The position numbers were made by a program, and so were the translations under genes. DNA of 45,384 nucleotides from Bordetella parapertussis (GTDB lineage Bacteria > Pseudomonadota > Gammaproteobacteria > Burkholderiales > Burkholderiaceae_C), in contig CAMCTC010000035.1 in the NCBI GenBank assembly GCA_945878355.1, positions 1 through 45,384 on the forward strand, in the 5' to 3' direction. The notes beneath the pieces were generated by a model. The model ran no database searches. It was given only the letters and a program-made list of their open reading frames with translations, and had not been told where the DNA came from. This document shows, piece after piece, positions 32,915 to 41,400 of the stretch (position 1 is its first letter; the number at the start of each line of letters is the position of its first letter).

Positions 32915-33814
32915 ATGCCGAACGACGACATGAGCGATGACCAGGCCGAACTGGACGACACGATGCGATTTCGCACCGTCTGGATCTCCGACCTTCACCT
33001 GGGCACACCGGGCTGCCAGGCAAGAGCGTTGCTCGACTTTCTCAAACGAGTCGAGTGCGACACGCTGTACCTGGTCGGCGACATCATCGACGGCTGGCAA
33101 CTGCGCCGTACCTGGTACTGGCCGCAGGCCCACAACGACGTGCTGCAGAAAATTCTGCGCAAAGCCCGCAAAGGCACCCGCGTGGTGTTCGTGCCCGGCA
33201 ACCACGACGAGTTCGCACGCCGCTATGTCGAGCATGTTTTCGGCGGGGTCGAGGTCGTCGAAGACGCGGTGCATGTCACCGCCGACGGCCGCAAGCTGTG
33301 GATCACCCACGGCGACTTGTTCGACGGCGTGATCCAGTGCGCCAAATGGCTGGCCTACCTCGGCGACTCGGCCTACGGCGTGACGCTCAAGCTCAACCAG
33401 TGGTTCAACAGCGCGCGGGCGCGACTCGGCCTGCCGTACTGGAGCTTGTCGAGCTACCTCAAGCTCAAGGTCAAACGCGCGGTGAGTTATGTCAGCGACT
33501 TCGAGGTCGCCGTCGCCCGCGAAGCGCGCAAGCGCGGCATGCAAGGCGTTGTTTGCGGCCACATCCATCACGCCGAGATGCGCGAGATCGACGGTGTGCT
33601 GTACTGCAACGACGGCGACTGGGTCGAGAGCCTGACCGCGCTGGTCGAACACGCCGACGGCAGGCTGGAGATCGCGGACTGGTCGGCACACCGCTCGCTG
33701 GCAGCCTTGGGCGCTCGCGCGCCGGCCAAAGGCCTGCGGCCAGCAGCCACCCCAGAGCTGGGCGCTGCGATGCGGGGAAACAGCGCGATCGAGCGCCCGG
33801 CCAGCCTGGTTTGA
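32915..33814 (+). CDS. plcP: Metallophosphoesterase, PlcP-like phospholipase C (LpxH/COG2908 family)
   Basis: 299-residue calcineurin-like phosphoesterase. Metal motifs: SDLHLG (about 25-30), VGDIIDGW (54-61), PGNHDEF (94-100), THGDLFD (about 130) and GHIHHAEM (about 213). Automatic annotation would call it UDP-2,3-diacylglucosamine hydrolase, but the WYWPQAHNDVLQKILRKARK block and the length match PlcP of Sinorhizobium, the phosphate-starvation phospholipase that removes phosphate headgroups and yields diacylglycerol. The nearby lipid glycosyltransferase supports this. First gene of an operon with the TatT/TatP/TRAP genes (13 bp, 25 bp and 3 bp gaps). Confidence 0.78.
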   Translation: MPNDDMSDDQAELDDTMRFRTVWISDLHLGTPGCQARALLDFLKRVECDTLYLVGDIIDGWQLRRTWYWPQAHNDVLQKILRKARKGTRVVFVPGNHDEFARRYVEHVFGGVEVVEDAVHVTADGRKLWITHGDLFDGVIQCAKWLAYLGDSAYGVTLKLNQWFNSARARLGLPYWSLSSYLKLKVKRAVSYVSDFEVAVAREARKRGMQGVVCGHIHHAEMREIDGVLYCNDGDWVESLTALVEHADGRLEIADWSAHRSLAALGARAPAKGLRPAATPELGAAMRGNSAIERPASLV

Positions 33815-33827
33815 CGCCGCGAACCCC

Positions 33828-34763
33828 ATGATGAGACTCGGGCTTGGCAACCGCGCCCGCAGATCCTGGTCATCGGCATGGTCATCGATCTGGCCATCGA
33901 TTTGGCGGACGGCCGCAGTGACCGCAATCACCGGGCTGTGCGCTTGTTCGCCGCAGTCGCTGCTGTTGCGCGCAGCAGCCGACCAGTTGGCCGGCCAGGG
34001 CCAGGCCGACGAAGAAGACCTCTTACTGGCGCGTGACGCCAGTGCTTTCTACCTCAAGCTGTCCGAATCGGTGCTGCGCCAGACACCGGGCCACCTGCCG
34101 CTGGCCGAGGCCGTTGCCGGTGGCTTCACGCAGTACGCCTACGCTTTCATAGCGTTAGAAGCTGATCGCATTGAATCGACCGATGCCAAGGCGGCCCGGC
34201 GCATGCGCGAGCGTGCGGCCCGTCTGTATGCGCGCGCAAAGCGCCATGCGATGGCCGCGCTCGAGCAGCACCGGCCGGGATTCGCCGAGGCCTTGGCTGG
34301 CAAGGCCACGGCGCTGCAATTGCCAGCCGACCAGGTGGCGGTGGCTTATTGGGCGGCGGCGGCCTGGGGCGCTCACATCTCGCTGTCCAAGGACCAGCCC
34401 GACGCCGTGGCCGATCTGCCGCAGGCGATCGCGCTCGCGCGGCTGGCTTGGGCGCGCGACCCCGACCATGGCGACGGCGCGCTGGCCAGCTTGATGGGCA
34501 GCTTCGAGGCGGCGCGACCGGGCGGATCGATGCGCCAAGCCGAGACCTACTTCAACCGCGCGATCGCTGCCGGCGCAGGCCGCAGCGCTGGGCCCTGGGT
34601 CGCCAAGGCCGAGACGCTGGCCTTGGCTGCGGGCGACCGCGTCGGCTTCGAAGCGATGTTGCGTCAAGCGATCAGCATCGCCACCGGCCACCCAAGCTTG
34701 GCCAACGCGCTGATGCGCGAGCGCGCGCAATGGCTGCTGGACAGCGCCGACGACCGGTTCTGA
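33828..34763 (+). CDS. TatT-type TRAP-associated lipoprotein
   Basis: 311 residues. A signal with lipobox-like ITGLCAC (about residues 34-41) indicates a periplasmic lipoprotein. The helical remainder, with LAEAVAGGFTQYAYAF, RLYARAKRHAMAAL and GSMRQAETYFNRAIAAG, matches the TatT (TPR-like) family. In Treponema, TatT forms a trimer that binds the substrate-binding protein TatP in tetratricopeptide repeat-protein-associated TRAP transporters (TPATs), thought to carry hydrophobic ligands. The next two genes supply TatP and the permease. Start ATG-ATG at 33828; no clear ribosome site. Confidence 0.82.
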   Translation: MMRLGLGNRARRSWSSAWSSIWPSIWRTAAVTAITGLCACSPQSLLLRAAADQLAGQGQADEEDLLLARDASAFYLKLSESVLRQTPGHLPLAEAVAGGFTQYAYAFIALEADRIESTDAKAARRMRERAARLYARAKRHAMAALEQHRPGFAEALAGKATALQLPADQVAVAYWAAAAWGAHISLSKDQPDAVADLPQAIALARLAWARDPDHGDGALASLMGSFEAARPGGSMRQAETYFNRAIAAGAGRSAGPWVAKAETLALAAGDRVGFEAMLRQAISIATGHPSLANALMRERAQWLLDSADDRF

Positions 34764-34788
34764 ATTCCAACGACTTGACCCTGCCCCC

Positions 34789-35802
34789 ATGAACCGCTTG
34801 AGACTATTTGCCACCTTGCTCTGCCTCGCGCTCGCGCTGCCGCTGGCCAGCCATGCCGCCACCGGCGCCCTCAGGATCGCCAGCCTGGTGCCCAAGAACT
34901 CGCTCTACCACCAGCAACTGCTGGAACTGGGCGAGGCCTGGCGCACCGCCCAGGGCGGGGGCGCCAAGTTCGTCGTCTTCACCGATGGCAGCCAGGGCGG
35001 CGAGGCGGAACTGGCGCGCCGAATGCGCATCGGCCAGTTGCAGGGCGCGCTGTTGTCAGTGGTCGGGCTGCGCGAGATCGAGCCGTCGATCAGCGCGCTG
35101 CAAAGCCTGCCGTTGCTGTTCAAGAGCTGGGACGAAGTGGACTATGTGCGCGAGAAGATGCGCCCGGCGATGGAGAAGAAGTTTCTCGACAAGGGCTTCG
35201 TCGTGCTCGGCTGGGGCGACGCCGGCTGGGTGCGCTTCTTCTCGAAGACGGCCGCCTTCAGGCCCGACGACTTCAAGGGCAAGAAGTTCTTCGCCTGGGG
35301 CTCGGAGCCGGAGCAGCAAGCCATCATGAAGAGCCTGGGCTACACCCCAGTGCCGCTGGAGACAGCCGACATCCTGCCGGCGATCCAGACCGGCATGATC
35401 AGCGTGGTGCCGTCGACGCCTTACTTCGCGCTGGCCAGCCAGATCTACGAGACCGCGCCCCACATGCTGGAGATCAACTGGGCGCCCATCGTCGGCGCGC
35501 TGGTCGTCACCCGCAAGGCCTGGGACGAGATGGCGCCGGCGGCACAGACCACGCTGCGCGCGGCCGGCGAGAAGGCCGGCACCGCGATGCGCGGCCAGGC
35601 CCGCAAGGAAGTGGACGAAGCGGTGGCGGCGATGAAAAAGCGCGGCCTGGTCGTCAACCGCCCCACGCCCGAGCAGCTGCGCGAGTGGCAAGACCTGGCC
35701 GACAAGCTCTACCCGCGCATCCGCGGCACGATGGTGCCGGCCGAGACCTTCGACGAGGTGTTCAGCCACCTCAAGGCCTACCGCGCCAGCAAGGGCTTGT
35801 AG
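34789..35802 (+). CDS. TRAP transporter substrate-binding protein (TatP/DctP)
   Basis: 337 residues with a Sec signal (residues 1-23, cut after SHA). DctP-fold blocks: LRIASLVPKNSLYHQQLLEL, EAELARRMRIGQLQGALLS, and WGDAGWVRFFSK followed by FKGKKFFAW. The arginine that salt-bridges carboxylates in DctP proteins usually sits near the last block; here WVRFFSKT has one. Part of the plcP operon; ligand unknown. The pairing with TatT suggests a hydrophobic or amphipathic anion. Confidence 0.88.
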   Translation: MNRLRLFATLLCLALALPLASHAATGALRIASLVPKNSLYHQQLLELGEAWRTAQGGGAKFVVFTDGSQGGEAELARRMRIGQLQGALLSVVGLREIEPSISALQSLPLLFKSWDEVDYVREKMRPAMEKKFLDKGFVVLGWGDAGWVRFFSKTAAFRPDDFKGKKFFAWGSEPEQQAIMKSLGYTPVPLETADILPAIQTGMISVVPSTPYFALASQIYETAPHMLEINWAPIVGALVVTRKAWDEMAPAAQTTLRAAGEKAGTAMRGQARKEVDEAVAAMKKRGLVVNRPTPEQLREWQDLADKLYPRIRGTMVPAETFDEVFSHLKAYRASKGL

Positions 35803-35805
35803 GCG

Positions 35806-37653
35806 ATGGCGATGCGCCTGACCACGAGGCTGAAAACCCTGGGCCAGCTGGACTCGGGGCTGGGCGGCCTGGCGCTGGCGCTGATGGTGCTGATCCCGCT
35901 GCTCGAGGTGGCGCTGCGACCGCTGCTGGGCCGGGGCGTGGACAACGCGTCGGTGCTGGTGCAACACCTCGGCCTGGTGTTGGCGATGGCCGGCGCGCTG
36001 GCGGCCGAGCGCAGCGGCGAGCTCTCGACGCTGGGCAGCAGCCTGGGGCGGTTGGGTGGTGCGCGCGTCCAGGCCGCTGTGCAGGCTTTCGCCAAGGGCA
36101 GCGCCGCGCTGGTCTGCGGCCTGCTCGCGCTGGCCAGCTGGCGTTTCGTGGCCAGCGAGATCAGCGCCGCGCAACCGCTGGCCTACGGCGTGCCGGTCTG
36201 GTGGGTGCAGGCGGTGATGCCGCTGGGTTTCGGGCTGCTGGGCGTCAAGCTGGGCGCGCGCTGCGCCGCCCAGCCCTGGGCGCGGGCGGCTTGCGCCATC
36301 GCGCTGCCGCTGGCCGGCTGGATGCTGGGGTCGGTCTTCGACGGCCAGGCCGTGCCGCTGGGGCTGCTGCTGCCGGTGCTGCTGGCCGCGCTGCTGGCTG
36401 GTTCACCGGTCTTTGCCGTGCTGGGCGGGCTGGCGCTGGCGCTGTTCTGGCAGGACGCGCTGCCGCTGGCGTCGGTGGCGCTGTCGCACTACTCGATCAC
36501 CGTCAACCCGTCGCTGCCGGCCTTGCCGCTGTTCACGCTGGCCGGCCTGGTCTTCGCCCGCACCGGCGCCGCGCAACGGCTGAGCCTGCTCTTGCTGGCC
36601 TTGTTCGGCGGCGCGGTGCGCGGCACGGTGCTGGCCACCGCGCTGCTGTGCTCGGCCTTCACGGCGCTGACCGGCGGCAGTGGCGTGACCATCCTGGCGC
36701 TGGGCGGCCTGCTGCTGCCGATGCTGGGCCGGGCGGGTTACCCCGAGCAGCGCGGCATCGGCCTGGTGACCAGCGCCAGCGCGCTGGGCGTGCTGCTGGC
36801 GCCATCGGTGCCGCTGATCATGGTCGCGGTGATCGCCCGCGTGCCCATCCAGGACATGTTGCTGGCCGGCTTGCTGCCGGCCGGCGTGATGGTGGTCTGC
36901 CTGCTGGTCTTCGGCGGCTTTCTGAAGCGCGCCGACATCGTTCCGGCCAACGCCGCGCCAGCCACACCGCAGGCCGGGCGCGCGCTGGCCGGGGTGGGCG
37001 CGGCGGCATGGCGGGCCAAGTGGGAAATCCTGGCGCCCGTGCTGGCCGTGGGCGCGCTGGTCAGCGGCCTGGCCACGCCCACCGAGAGCGCGGCGCTGAC
37101 CGCTGCCTATGCGGTGGCCACCCAGGCCGGGGCCCACCGCGAGCTGGGCTGGCGCCTGCTGGGCAAATGCCTGGGCGACTGCGCGCGGCTGATAGGCGGC
37201 GTGATGCTGATCCTGGGCATGGCGCTGGCACTGACCAACTTTCTGGTCGACGCCGGCATTCCGGATGCCGCGATCGATGCGGTGCGCTCGGCCGTGCCGA
37301 ACAAGTTCGTCTTCCTGCTTGGGCTGTGCCTGTTCCTGTGCGCGGCGGCCGCGCTGATGGAGATCTTCGCGGCCATCGTCGTGCTGGTGCCGCTGCTGCT
37401 GCCGCTGGCCCGCAGCTACGGCATGGACCCGCTGCATTTCGGCATCGTCTTCCTGGCCGCGATGGAGCTGGGCTTCCTCTGCCCGCCGGCCGGCATGAAC
37501 CTGTACTTCGCGTCGGCGATGTTCGGCAAGTCGATAGGCTATGTCGCCCGGTCGGTGCTGCCGGCGCTGCTGGCCATCTTCATCGGCACGCTGCTGATCG
37601 CCGCGCTGCCGCTGTTGGCCACCGGCTTGCCGGCGCTGTTGTTGCGGCGATAA
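35806..37653 (+). CDS. Fused DctQM TRAP permease
   Basis: 615 residues. Residues 1-170 form the four-helix small subunit (DctQ-like), the rest the large DctM subunit with about twelve segments; GGSGVTILALGGLLLPML and TPTESAALTAAYAV are family blocks, and the end LGFLCPPAGMNLYFASAMF is strongly conserved. A Q-M fusion is common in TRAP systems. It imports the TatP ligand with sodium or protons. The start is three bases after the tatP stop. Last gene of the plcP operon; the convergent OlsB-like gene ends 14 bp away. Confidence 0.9.
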   Translation: MAMRLTTRLKTLGQLDSGLGGLALALMVLIPLLEVALRPLLGRGVDNASVLVQHLGLVLAMAGALAAERSGELSTLGSSLGRLGGARVQAAVQAFAKGSAALVCGLLALASWRFVASEISAAQPLAYGVPVWWVQAVMPLGFGLLGVKLGARCAAQPWARAACAIALPLAGWMLGSVFDGQAVPLGLLLPVLLAALLAGSPVFAVLGGLALALFWQDALPLASVALSHYSITVNPSLPALPLFTLAGLVFARTGAAQRLSLLLLALFGGAVRGTVLATALLCSAFTALTGGSGVTILALGGLLLPMLGRAGYPEQRGIGLVTSASALGVLLAPSVPLIMVAVIARVPIQDMLLAGLLPAGVMVVCLLVFGGFLKRADIVPANAAPATPQAGRALAGVGAAAWRAKWEILAPVLAVGALVSGLATPTESAALTAAYAVATQAGAHRELGWRLLGKCLGDCARLIGGVMLILGMALALTNFLVDAGIPDAAIDAVRSAVPNKFVFLLGLCLFLCAAAALMEIFAAIVVLVPLLLPLARSYGMDPLHFGIVFLAAMELGFLCPPAGMNLYFASAMFGKSIGYVARSVLPALLAIFIGTLLIAALPLLATGLPALLLRR

Positions 37654-37667
37654 CCGGCGGGCTGGTC

Positions 37668-38489
37668 TCAGGCGCGGATGAAGCGCCGACGGTAAGACGC
37701 GGGCAGGTCGGCCAGGTCCAGCATCATCGGCAGGTCGGCGGTGCCGAAGTCGGGGTCCCAGGCCGGGGCGCCAAGCAATTTGCCGCCGCATTTCAGATAA
37801 CCCTTGATCAGCGCAGGGGGTTCAGCCTGCAGATCGCCGCCCAAGTCGTCCACCGGCAAAGCCAGACGCGGCTGCACCTGCAACTCGGGCGCGACCAGAT
37901 AGCTCTGGCGCAGGCCGTGCCAGACACTGGCGGCATGGTGTCCGCCGTCGCGCATCGGCACACTGGCGCAGCCCAGCGTGATGTCGAGCCGGTTGCGCAG
38001 CATGAACTCGGCCAGCGCCGACCACAGCATCAACACCAGACCACCGGAACGCCAGTCAGCGGCGATGCAGGTGCGGCCCATCTCGACCATCCGAGGCCGC
38101 AGCGCGTCCAGCCGCGACAGGTCGAACTCGCTGTCGATGTACAGGCCGCCGATCCGGCGTGCCGACGCCGGCGTCAGAACGCGGTAGGTGGCCACAACCT
38201 GTGCCGGCGCATCGGCTGTCTCGACAGTGCGCACCAGCAGATGTTCGCAACAGGCGTCGAAGGCGTCGACATCAAGACCGGCGGCAGTGCCCGCGGGCGG
38301 CGTCAGGCGCGCACCCATCTCGTCGGCGAAGACCCGGAAGCGCAGTCGCTGGGCTTCGCGGACCTCGTCCTCGTGCACGGCCCAGACGGCCTCCAGCCGC
38401 GGCACGGGTGCGGTATGGACAAGACCTTGCGAGAAGGATCCGCCAGCGCCGAAATCCCCGGCCTGACGCAGATTTTGCGAAGGGTTCAT
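37668..38489 (-). CDS. olsB: OlsB-like L-ornithine N-acyltransferase
   Basis: 273 residues from ATG 38489 (38513 also possible). GNAT-type fold of the OlsB/hemolysin family: EVREAQRLRFRVFADEMGARL, DVDAFDACCEHLLV, VATYRVLTP, and GLYIDSEFDLSRL then VEMGRTCIAADWRSGGLV. OlsB transfers a 3-hydroxyacyl group from ACP to ornithine, the first step of ornithine lipid synthesis. OlsA, the second acyltransferase, is not in the window. I prefer the inner start because a PhoB-like box overlaps the outer one. Confidence 0.82.
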   Translation of the reverse strand: MNPSQNLRQAGDFGAGGSFSQGLVHTAPVPRLEAVWAVHEDEVREAQRLRFRVFADEMGARLTPPAGTAAGLDVDAFDACCEHLLVRTVETADAPAQVVATYRVLTPASARRIGGLYIDSEFDLSRLDALRPRMVEMGRTCIAADWRSGGLVLMLWSALAEFMLRNRLDITLGCASVPMRDGGHHAASVWHGLRQSYLVAPELQVQPRLALPVDDLGGDLQAEPPALIKGYLKCGGKLLGAPAWDPDFGTADLPMMLDLADLPASYRRRFIRA

Positions 38490-38511
38490 GCCGCTATCGT
38501 CGCGTCCGTTC

Positions 38512-38529
38512 ATGACGCTTGGATGAAGT
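38512..38529 (-). promoter_or_regulatory. Candidate PhoB box upstream of olsB
   Basis: Minus strand ACTTCAT-CCAA-GCGTCAT, 22 bp before the start at 38489. Four and five of seven matches; weak on its own. Confidence 0.35.
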
Positions 38530-38731
38530 CGGCGTGTCAAAAACATGACGTCGGCAGCGGAACCCATCGACGCCGACAGCAGCGTCGTGGTGTTCTCATC
38601 TTTGAGCCAACGCAAGCAGCTGCGACAAGGATGCCGGATGCAAGGCTGCTGCGATGCGTTGATCGATTCCGGAACGGAGAATTGATGTATATTGTATAAA
38701 CCATTTACCTCGTTCTTGAAAGGATCCTGCC

Positions 38732-39337
38732 ATGCCCTCGTCAACCCTCCCGAGCGAATTGCCGACCAGCCCGTCTGCGGCACCTTCGCCAGCCCCCGCC
38801 CCTTCTACAGCCCAAGTCACAGCCCCGGTCAAAGCCGCTGCGGCCAAGCGCCCACGCAGCACCGCCAAGCCCGCAGCGCCGCGACAGGCTGCCGCCGCAA
38901 AGCAAGCCATCCCGGCGAAGCCAGCGCGCAAGACCGCTGCCGCGAAGGTGGTTGCCGCACCTGCAGCCAAGCCTGCGGCCAAGTCCGTCAAGGTCGCCAG
39001 CAAGCCCGCCGCCAAAGCTGTCGTCAAACCTGTAGGCAAACCCAAGGCCGCGCCAAAAGCCGCCAAGGCCGGCGCCGCGACAGCGGCTGCGCCCACTGCC
39101 AAGCCGCAGCGCATCAAGGAAAAACTGGTTCGCGACAGCTTCACGATGCCGCGAGCCGATTTCGCGTTGATCCACCAACTCAAGGAACGCGCCCTCGGCT
39201 TCAGGCGCGCAATCAAGAAAAGCGAGTTGCTGCGCGCCGGACTGCAAGCCCTCTCGTCACTAGAGGACCGGGCGCTCCAAGCCATGCTCGACAAGCTGAC
39301 GGCCATCAAGGCCGGTCGTCCGAAGAAAAGCGACTGA
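38732..39337 (+). CDS. Alanine/lysine-rich histone H1-like protein
   Basis: 201 residues. Residues 20-125 are a low-complexity Ala-Lys-Pro tract with KPAAK/AKPA repeats like bacterial H1-type proteins; no fold expected. The C-terminal 70 residues (KLVRDSFTMPRADFALIHQL, then IKKSELLRAGLQAL) form a conserved ribbon-helix-helix-like domain. It probably binds DNA without strong sequence preference. GAAAGGATCC upstream of the ATG is a good ribosome site, and an AT-rich patch (TGTATATTGTATAAA, 38687-38700) marks the promoter. Not evidently linked to the lipid genes. Confidence 0.75.
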   Translation: MPSSTLPSELPTSPSAAPSPAPAPSTAQVTAPVKAAAAKRPRSTAKPAAPRQAAAAKQAIPAKPARKTAAAKVVAAPAAKPAAKSVKVASKPAAKAVVKPVGKPKAAPKAAKAGAATAAAPTAKPQRIKEKLVRDSFTMPRADFALIHQLKERALGFRRAIKKSELLRAGLQALSSLEDRALQAMLDKLTAIKAGRPKKSD

Positions 39338-39368
39338 ATCTGCCGCCTCCGCGCTGGCCGCGAAGCGC

Positions 39369-40514
39369 CTAAACAGCGGCGGCATCAGCACGGCGGTCGA
39401 GGATGCCAGCCAGGATGTCGGGCACCTCGAAAACAGCCCGGTTCTCGATCTGGGCAACACGCTGCTTGAACTCGTCCAGCCGGCGCAGCATCTCGAGCAC
39501 GGCCGGGCGAAGCTTGCGCATCGAGCGCACCACCAGGCCCAGGCCGTTGTGCTGCACCCAGTCGGTGTTGTAGCGCTCCTGAGGCATGGTCCAGGTGTTG
39601 CGAACCGTCAGCACCGGTAGTCCTTGTTGCACGGCCTCGCTCAAGCTGCCCGGGCCGGGTTTGCCGATCAGGAAGTCACCCAAGGCCAAGTGACGCCGCA
39701 CCTCTGGTGTGAACTCCACCACCAAATGCGCTGCGGTCGGCCGCAGCGCGCGCAACCGGCGCGCCAACTCGCGGTGGTGTCCGCACATCAGCACGAGTTG
39801 CACGTCGGCAAGGTCACGCGCAATCGCCAGCATCGCCATCGAGCCCTGGCCGCCGAACATCACCACACCGGTGGGCCGGTCGGGGTCCAGACCGAGCCGG
39901 ACCCGATCGGCCCGACGGTCCAACGCCAAGGGCTGGTAGAAATCAGGCCGAATGACCATGCCCGAACTGCGGTGCACTCGCGACGCATCGTGGCCTAGCG
40001 CCAAGGCCTGCGCCTCGGCCTTGGCACTGCCGCAGATGAAGTGCTGGGCCTGGCCCGGCTCGATCCAGAAGTTGGGCGGATGGTCGGCCAGGTCGGTGAG
40101 CAGGGTCACGAAGGGCGCACCCGGCCTGGCGGCGGCCAGCGCGCTGAACATCGCGCGGTTGAAGTTGGGGATCAGTGAGACGACCAGATCGGGCGCGCTG
40201 CGCGACCAATGGCGCTGCAGCCGCCGTACCAACGTGGCGTGGCCGAGCGCGATCATGGCTTGCAACAGCTTGAGCTCTTGCGCCAGCCCCAGCGTCCAGC
40301 CGCGCGCCAGCCGCAGGTTGTAGAGGTCTTCGGGTGCGATGCCGGTGAGGCGACGAAACCTCGCTTGCGGGTCCAGCAGGTCGACCAGGTTGATGCAGCG
40401 AAGTTGCCAGGGACGCTGCTGCTGCACGATCACCGCCTGCAAGGCGGTCGCTGCGGCCCGGTGGCCGCCGCCAGCGTTGAAGTAGATCAGGTCTAGGGTG
40501 GTGAGTGGCTGCAC
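39369..40514 (-). CDS. MGDG-synthase/MurG-like lipid glycosyltransferase (GT28)
   Basis: 381 residues from a GTG start at 40514; ATG 40616 would add 34 residues without conservation and leave only 27 bp to the divergent gene. DLIYFNAGGGHRAAATALQ is the N-terminal glycine-histidine loop of diacylglycerol galactosyltransferases; VSLIPNFNRAMFSAL and LLTDLADHPPNFW follow; GKPGPGSLSEAVQQGLPVL and NTDWVQHNGLG are the donor-binding C-domain blocks. It should transfer a sugar to diacylglycerol or a similar lipid. A PhoB-like box lies 22 bp upstream of the GTG. Confidence 0.8.
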   Translation of the reverse strand: MQPLTTLDLIYFNAGGGHRAAATALQAVIVQQQRPWQLRCINLVDLLDPQARFRRLTGIAPEDLYNLRLARGWTLGLAQELKLLQAMIALGHATLVRRLQRHWSRSAPDLVVSLIPNFNRAMFSALAAARPGAPFVTLLTDLADHPPNFWIEPGQAQHFICGSAKAEAQALALGHDASRVHRSSGMVIRPDFYQPLALDRRADRVRLGLDPDRPTGVVMFGGQGSMAMLAIARDLADVQLVLMCGHHRELARRLRALRPTAAHLVVEFTPEVRRHLALGDFLIGKPGPGSLSEAVQQGLPVLTVRNTWTMPQERYNTDWVQHNGLGLVVRSMRKLRPAVLEMLRRLDEFKQRVAQIENRAVFEVPDILAGILDRRADAAAV

Positions 40515-40536
40515 CTGCCCATGGTCGCTGCAGCGC

Positions 40537-40554
40537 GTGACGCTCCTGTGACCC
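40537..40554 (-). promoter_or_regulatory. Candidate PhoB box upstream of the GT28 gene
   Basis: Minus strand GGGTCAC-AGGA-GCGTCAC: a GTCAC direct repeat with the 11-bp period. It supports the GTG start at 40514. Confidence 0.45.
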
Positions 40555-40643
40555 GCGCGTCCAAGCGGCTTGCCAAACCGGACCGCGGTCGCCGAAAAGA
40601 GATCAGGGCGTATCATCTGTCTAGTACTCAATAGGGGATTTCC

Positions 40644-40871
40644 ATGGTTTCCTGTGACATGCCAGCCAATCTGGTGCGCGCAGTCGTGACTGAAGTGCTG
40701 CCAAAGTTCGGTCTGGCCTACCTGGAGGACAACCAGGGTCGGAGCTGGGCGGTGACCCGATGCACCAAGGGTGCAGGGCTGGACTTGATGGCGCTGGGCC
40801 AGACTTTCGAATTGACGCTGGAGCAGCACACCGCGTATTCGGTGGTTGGCAGCTACCGACAACTGTCCTGA
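40644..40871 (+). CDS. Small protein, possible OB-fold
   Basis: 75 residues. VRAVVTEVLPKFGLAYLEDN, then a strand WAVTRCTKGAGL and a closing strand FELTLEQHTAYSVV suggest a five-stranded OB/cold-shock-like barrel, but RNP motifs are absent, so nucleic-acid binding is uncertain. GGGGATTTCC lies before the ATG. I do not know a named family. Confidence 0.6.
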   Translation: MVSCDMPANLVRAVVTEVLPKFGLAYLEDNQGRSWAVTRCTKGAGLDLMALGQTFELTLEQHTAYSVVGSYRQLS

Positions 40872-40970
40872 GCAAGACGGCGGCGGGCGGCGAAAACACG
40901 ACTCAGGCCCGGACAATCCCAGGCTCGCTGCGGCCTGAGTTGGGCTGAAAGCGATTCGAAACAGCGCCGT

Positions 40971-41379
40971 TCAGTGCGCGCCGATCGAGATCTGCACGTC
41001 GACCGCGCCTGCCTTCTCGAAGACCACCCGCATGCCGTCGCTGCGGCCCCACTGCAAGGGCGTGACCAGTCCACGCAGCAACAGGTGCGGATGACCGGGC
41101 TCAAACAGCAGCCGCTCGGCCGGCACGATCTCGATGACAGCGAGCGCTGGCGCTTTGGCACCGGCGCGATCCACTTGCCGGCGTTGAAGGCGCCGGGCCA
41201 ACGCGGCCAGCGCCGGGTCACGGGTCGATGATCTGGCTGTGCGCCAGCGCGCTGTCGCGGTGCTTGGGCAGTGAGGCCTCGCGGATGAAACGCTCGCGCA
41301 GGCTCTGGGCTTGCGCGGCGTCGACCCGCTTGGGGCATTCCGTCAGCGGCGTCGGGAAGAGTTCGAAGACCTGGGCCAT
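40971..41379 (-). pseudogene. Broken gene ending in a PCuAC copper-chaperone-like segment
   Basis: The frame from ATG 41379 (MAQVFELFPTPLTECPKRVD ... ALAHSQIIDP) stops at 41218. In the next frame RDPALAALARRLQ continues and runs to 40971 through VIEIVPAERLLFEPGHPHLL and MRVVFEKAGAVDVQI, the C-terminal strands of a PCuAC copper chaperone. One frameshift joins the two; the PCuAC N-terminal half with its methionine/histidine ligands is absent. The opening resembles the start of a 2-oxoglutarate oxygenase-like family, so this may be a deletion chimera. It follows HupE by 21 bp. Confidence 0.5.
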
Positions 41380-41400
41380 GGGCGTGCTGCCATCCCTTCG

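Noticed and set aside
32915..33814. Annotation as lipid A enzyme LpxH
   Set aside because: The protein is longer than LpxH, the WYWPQAHNDV block and the neighbours fit PlcP better; LpxH remains the fallback.
35685..38699. A 1004-codon rightward frame over the TRAP permease and olsB
   Set aside because: Low-complexity Gly/Ala/Arg translation in a frame opposed to the DctQM and OlsB genes, both of which have clear family motifs.
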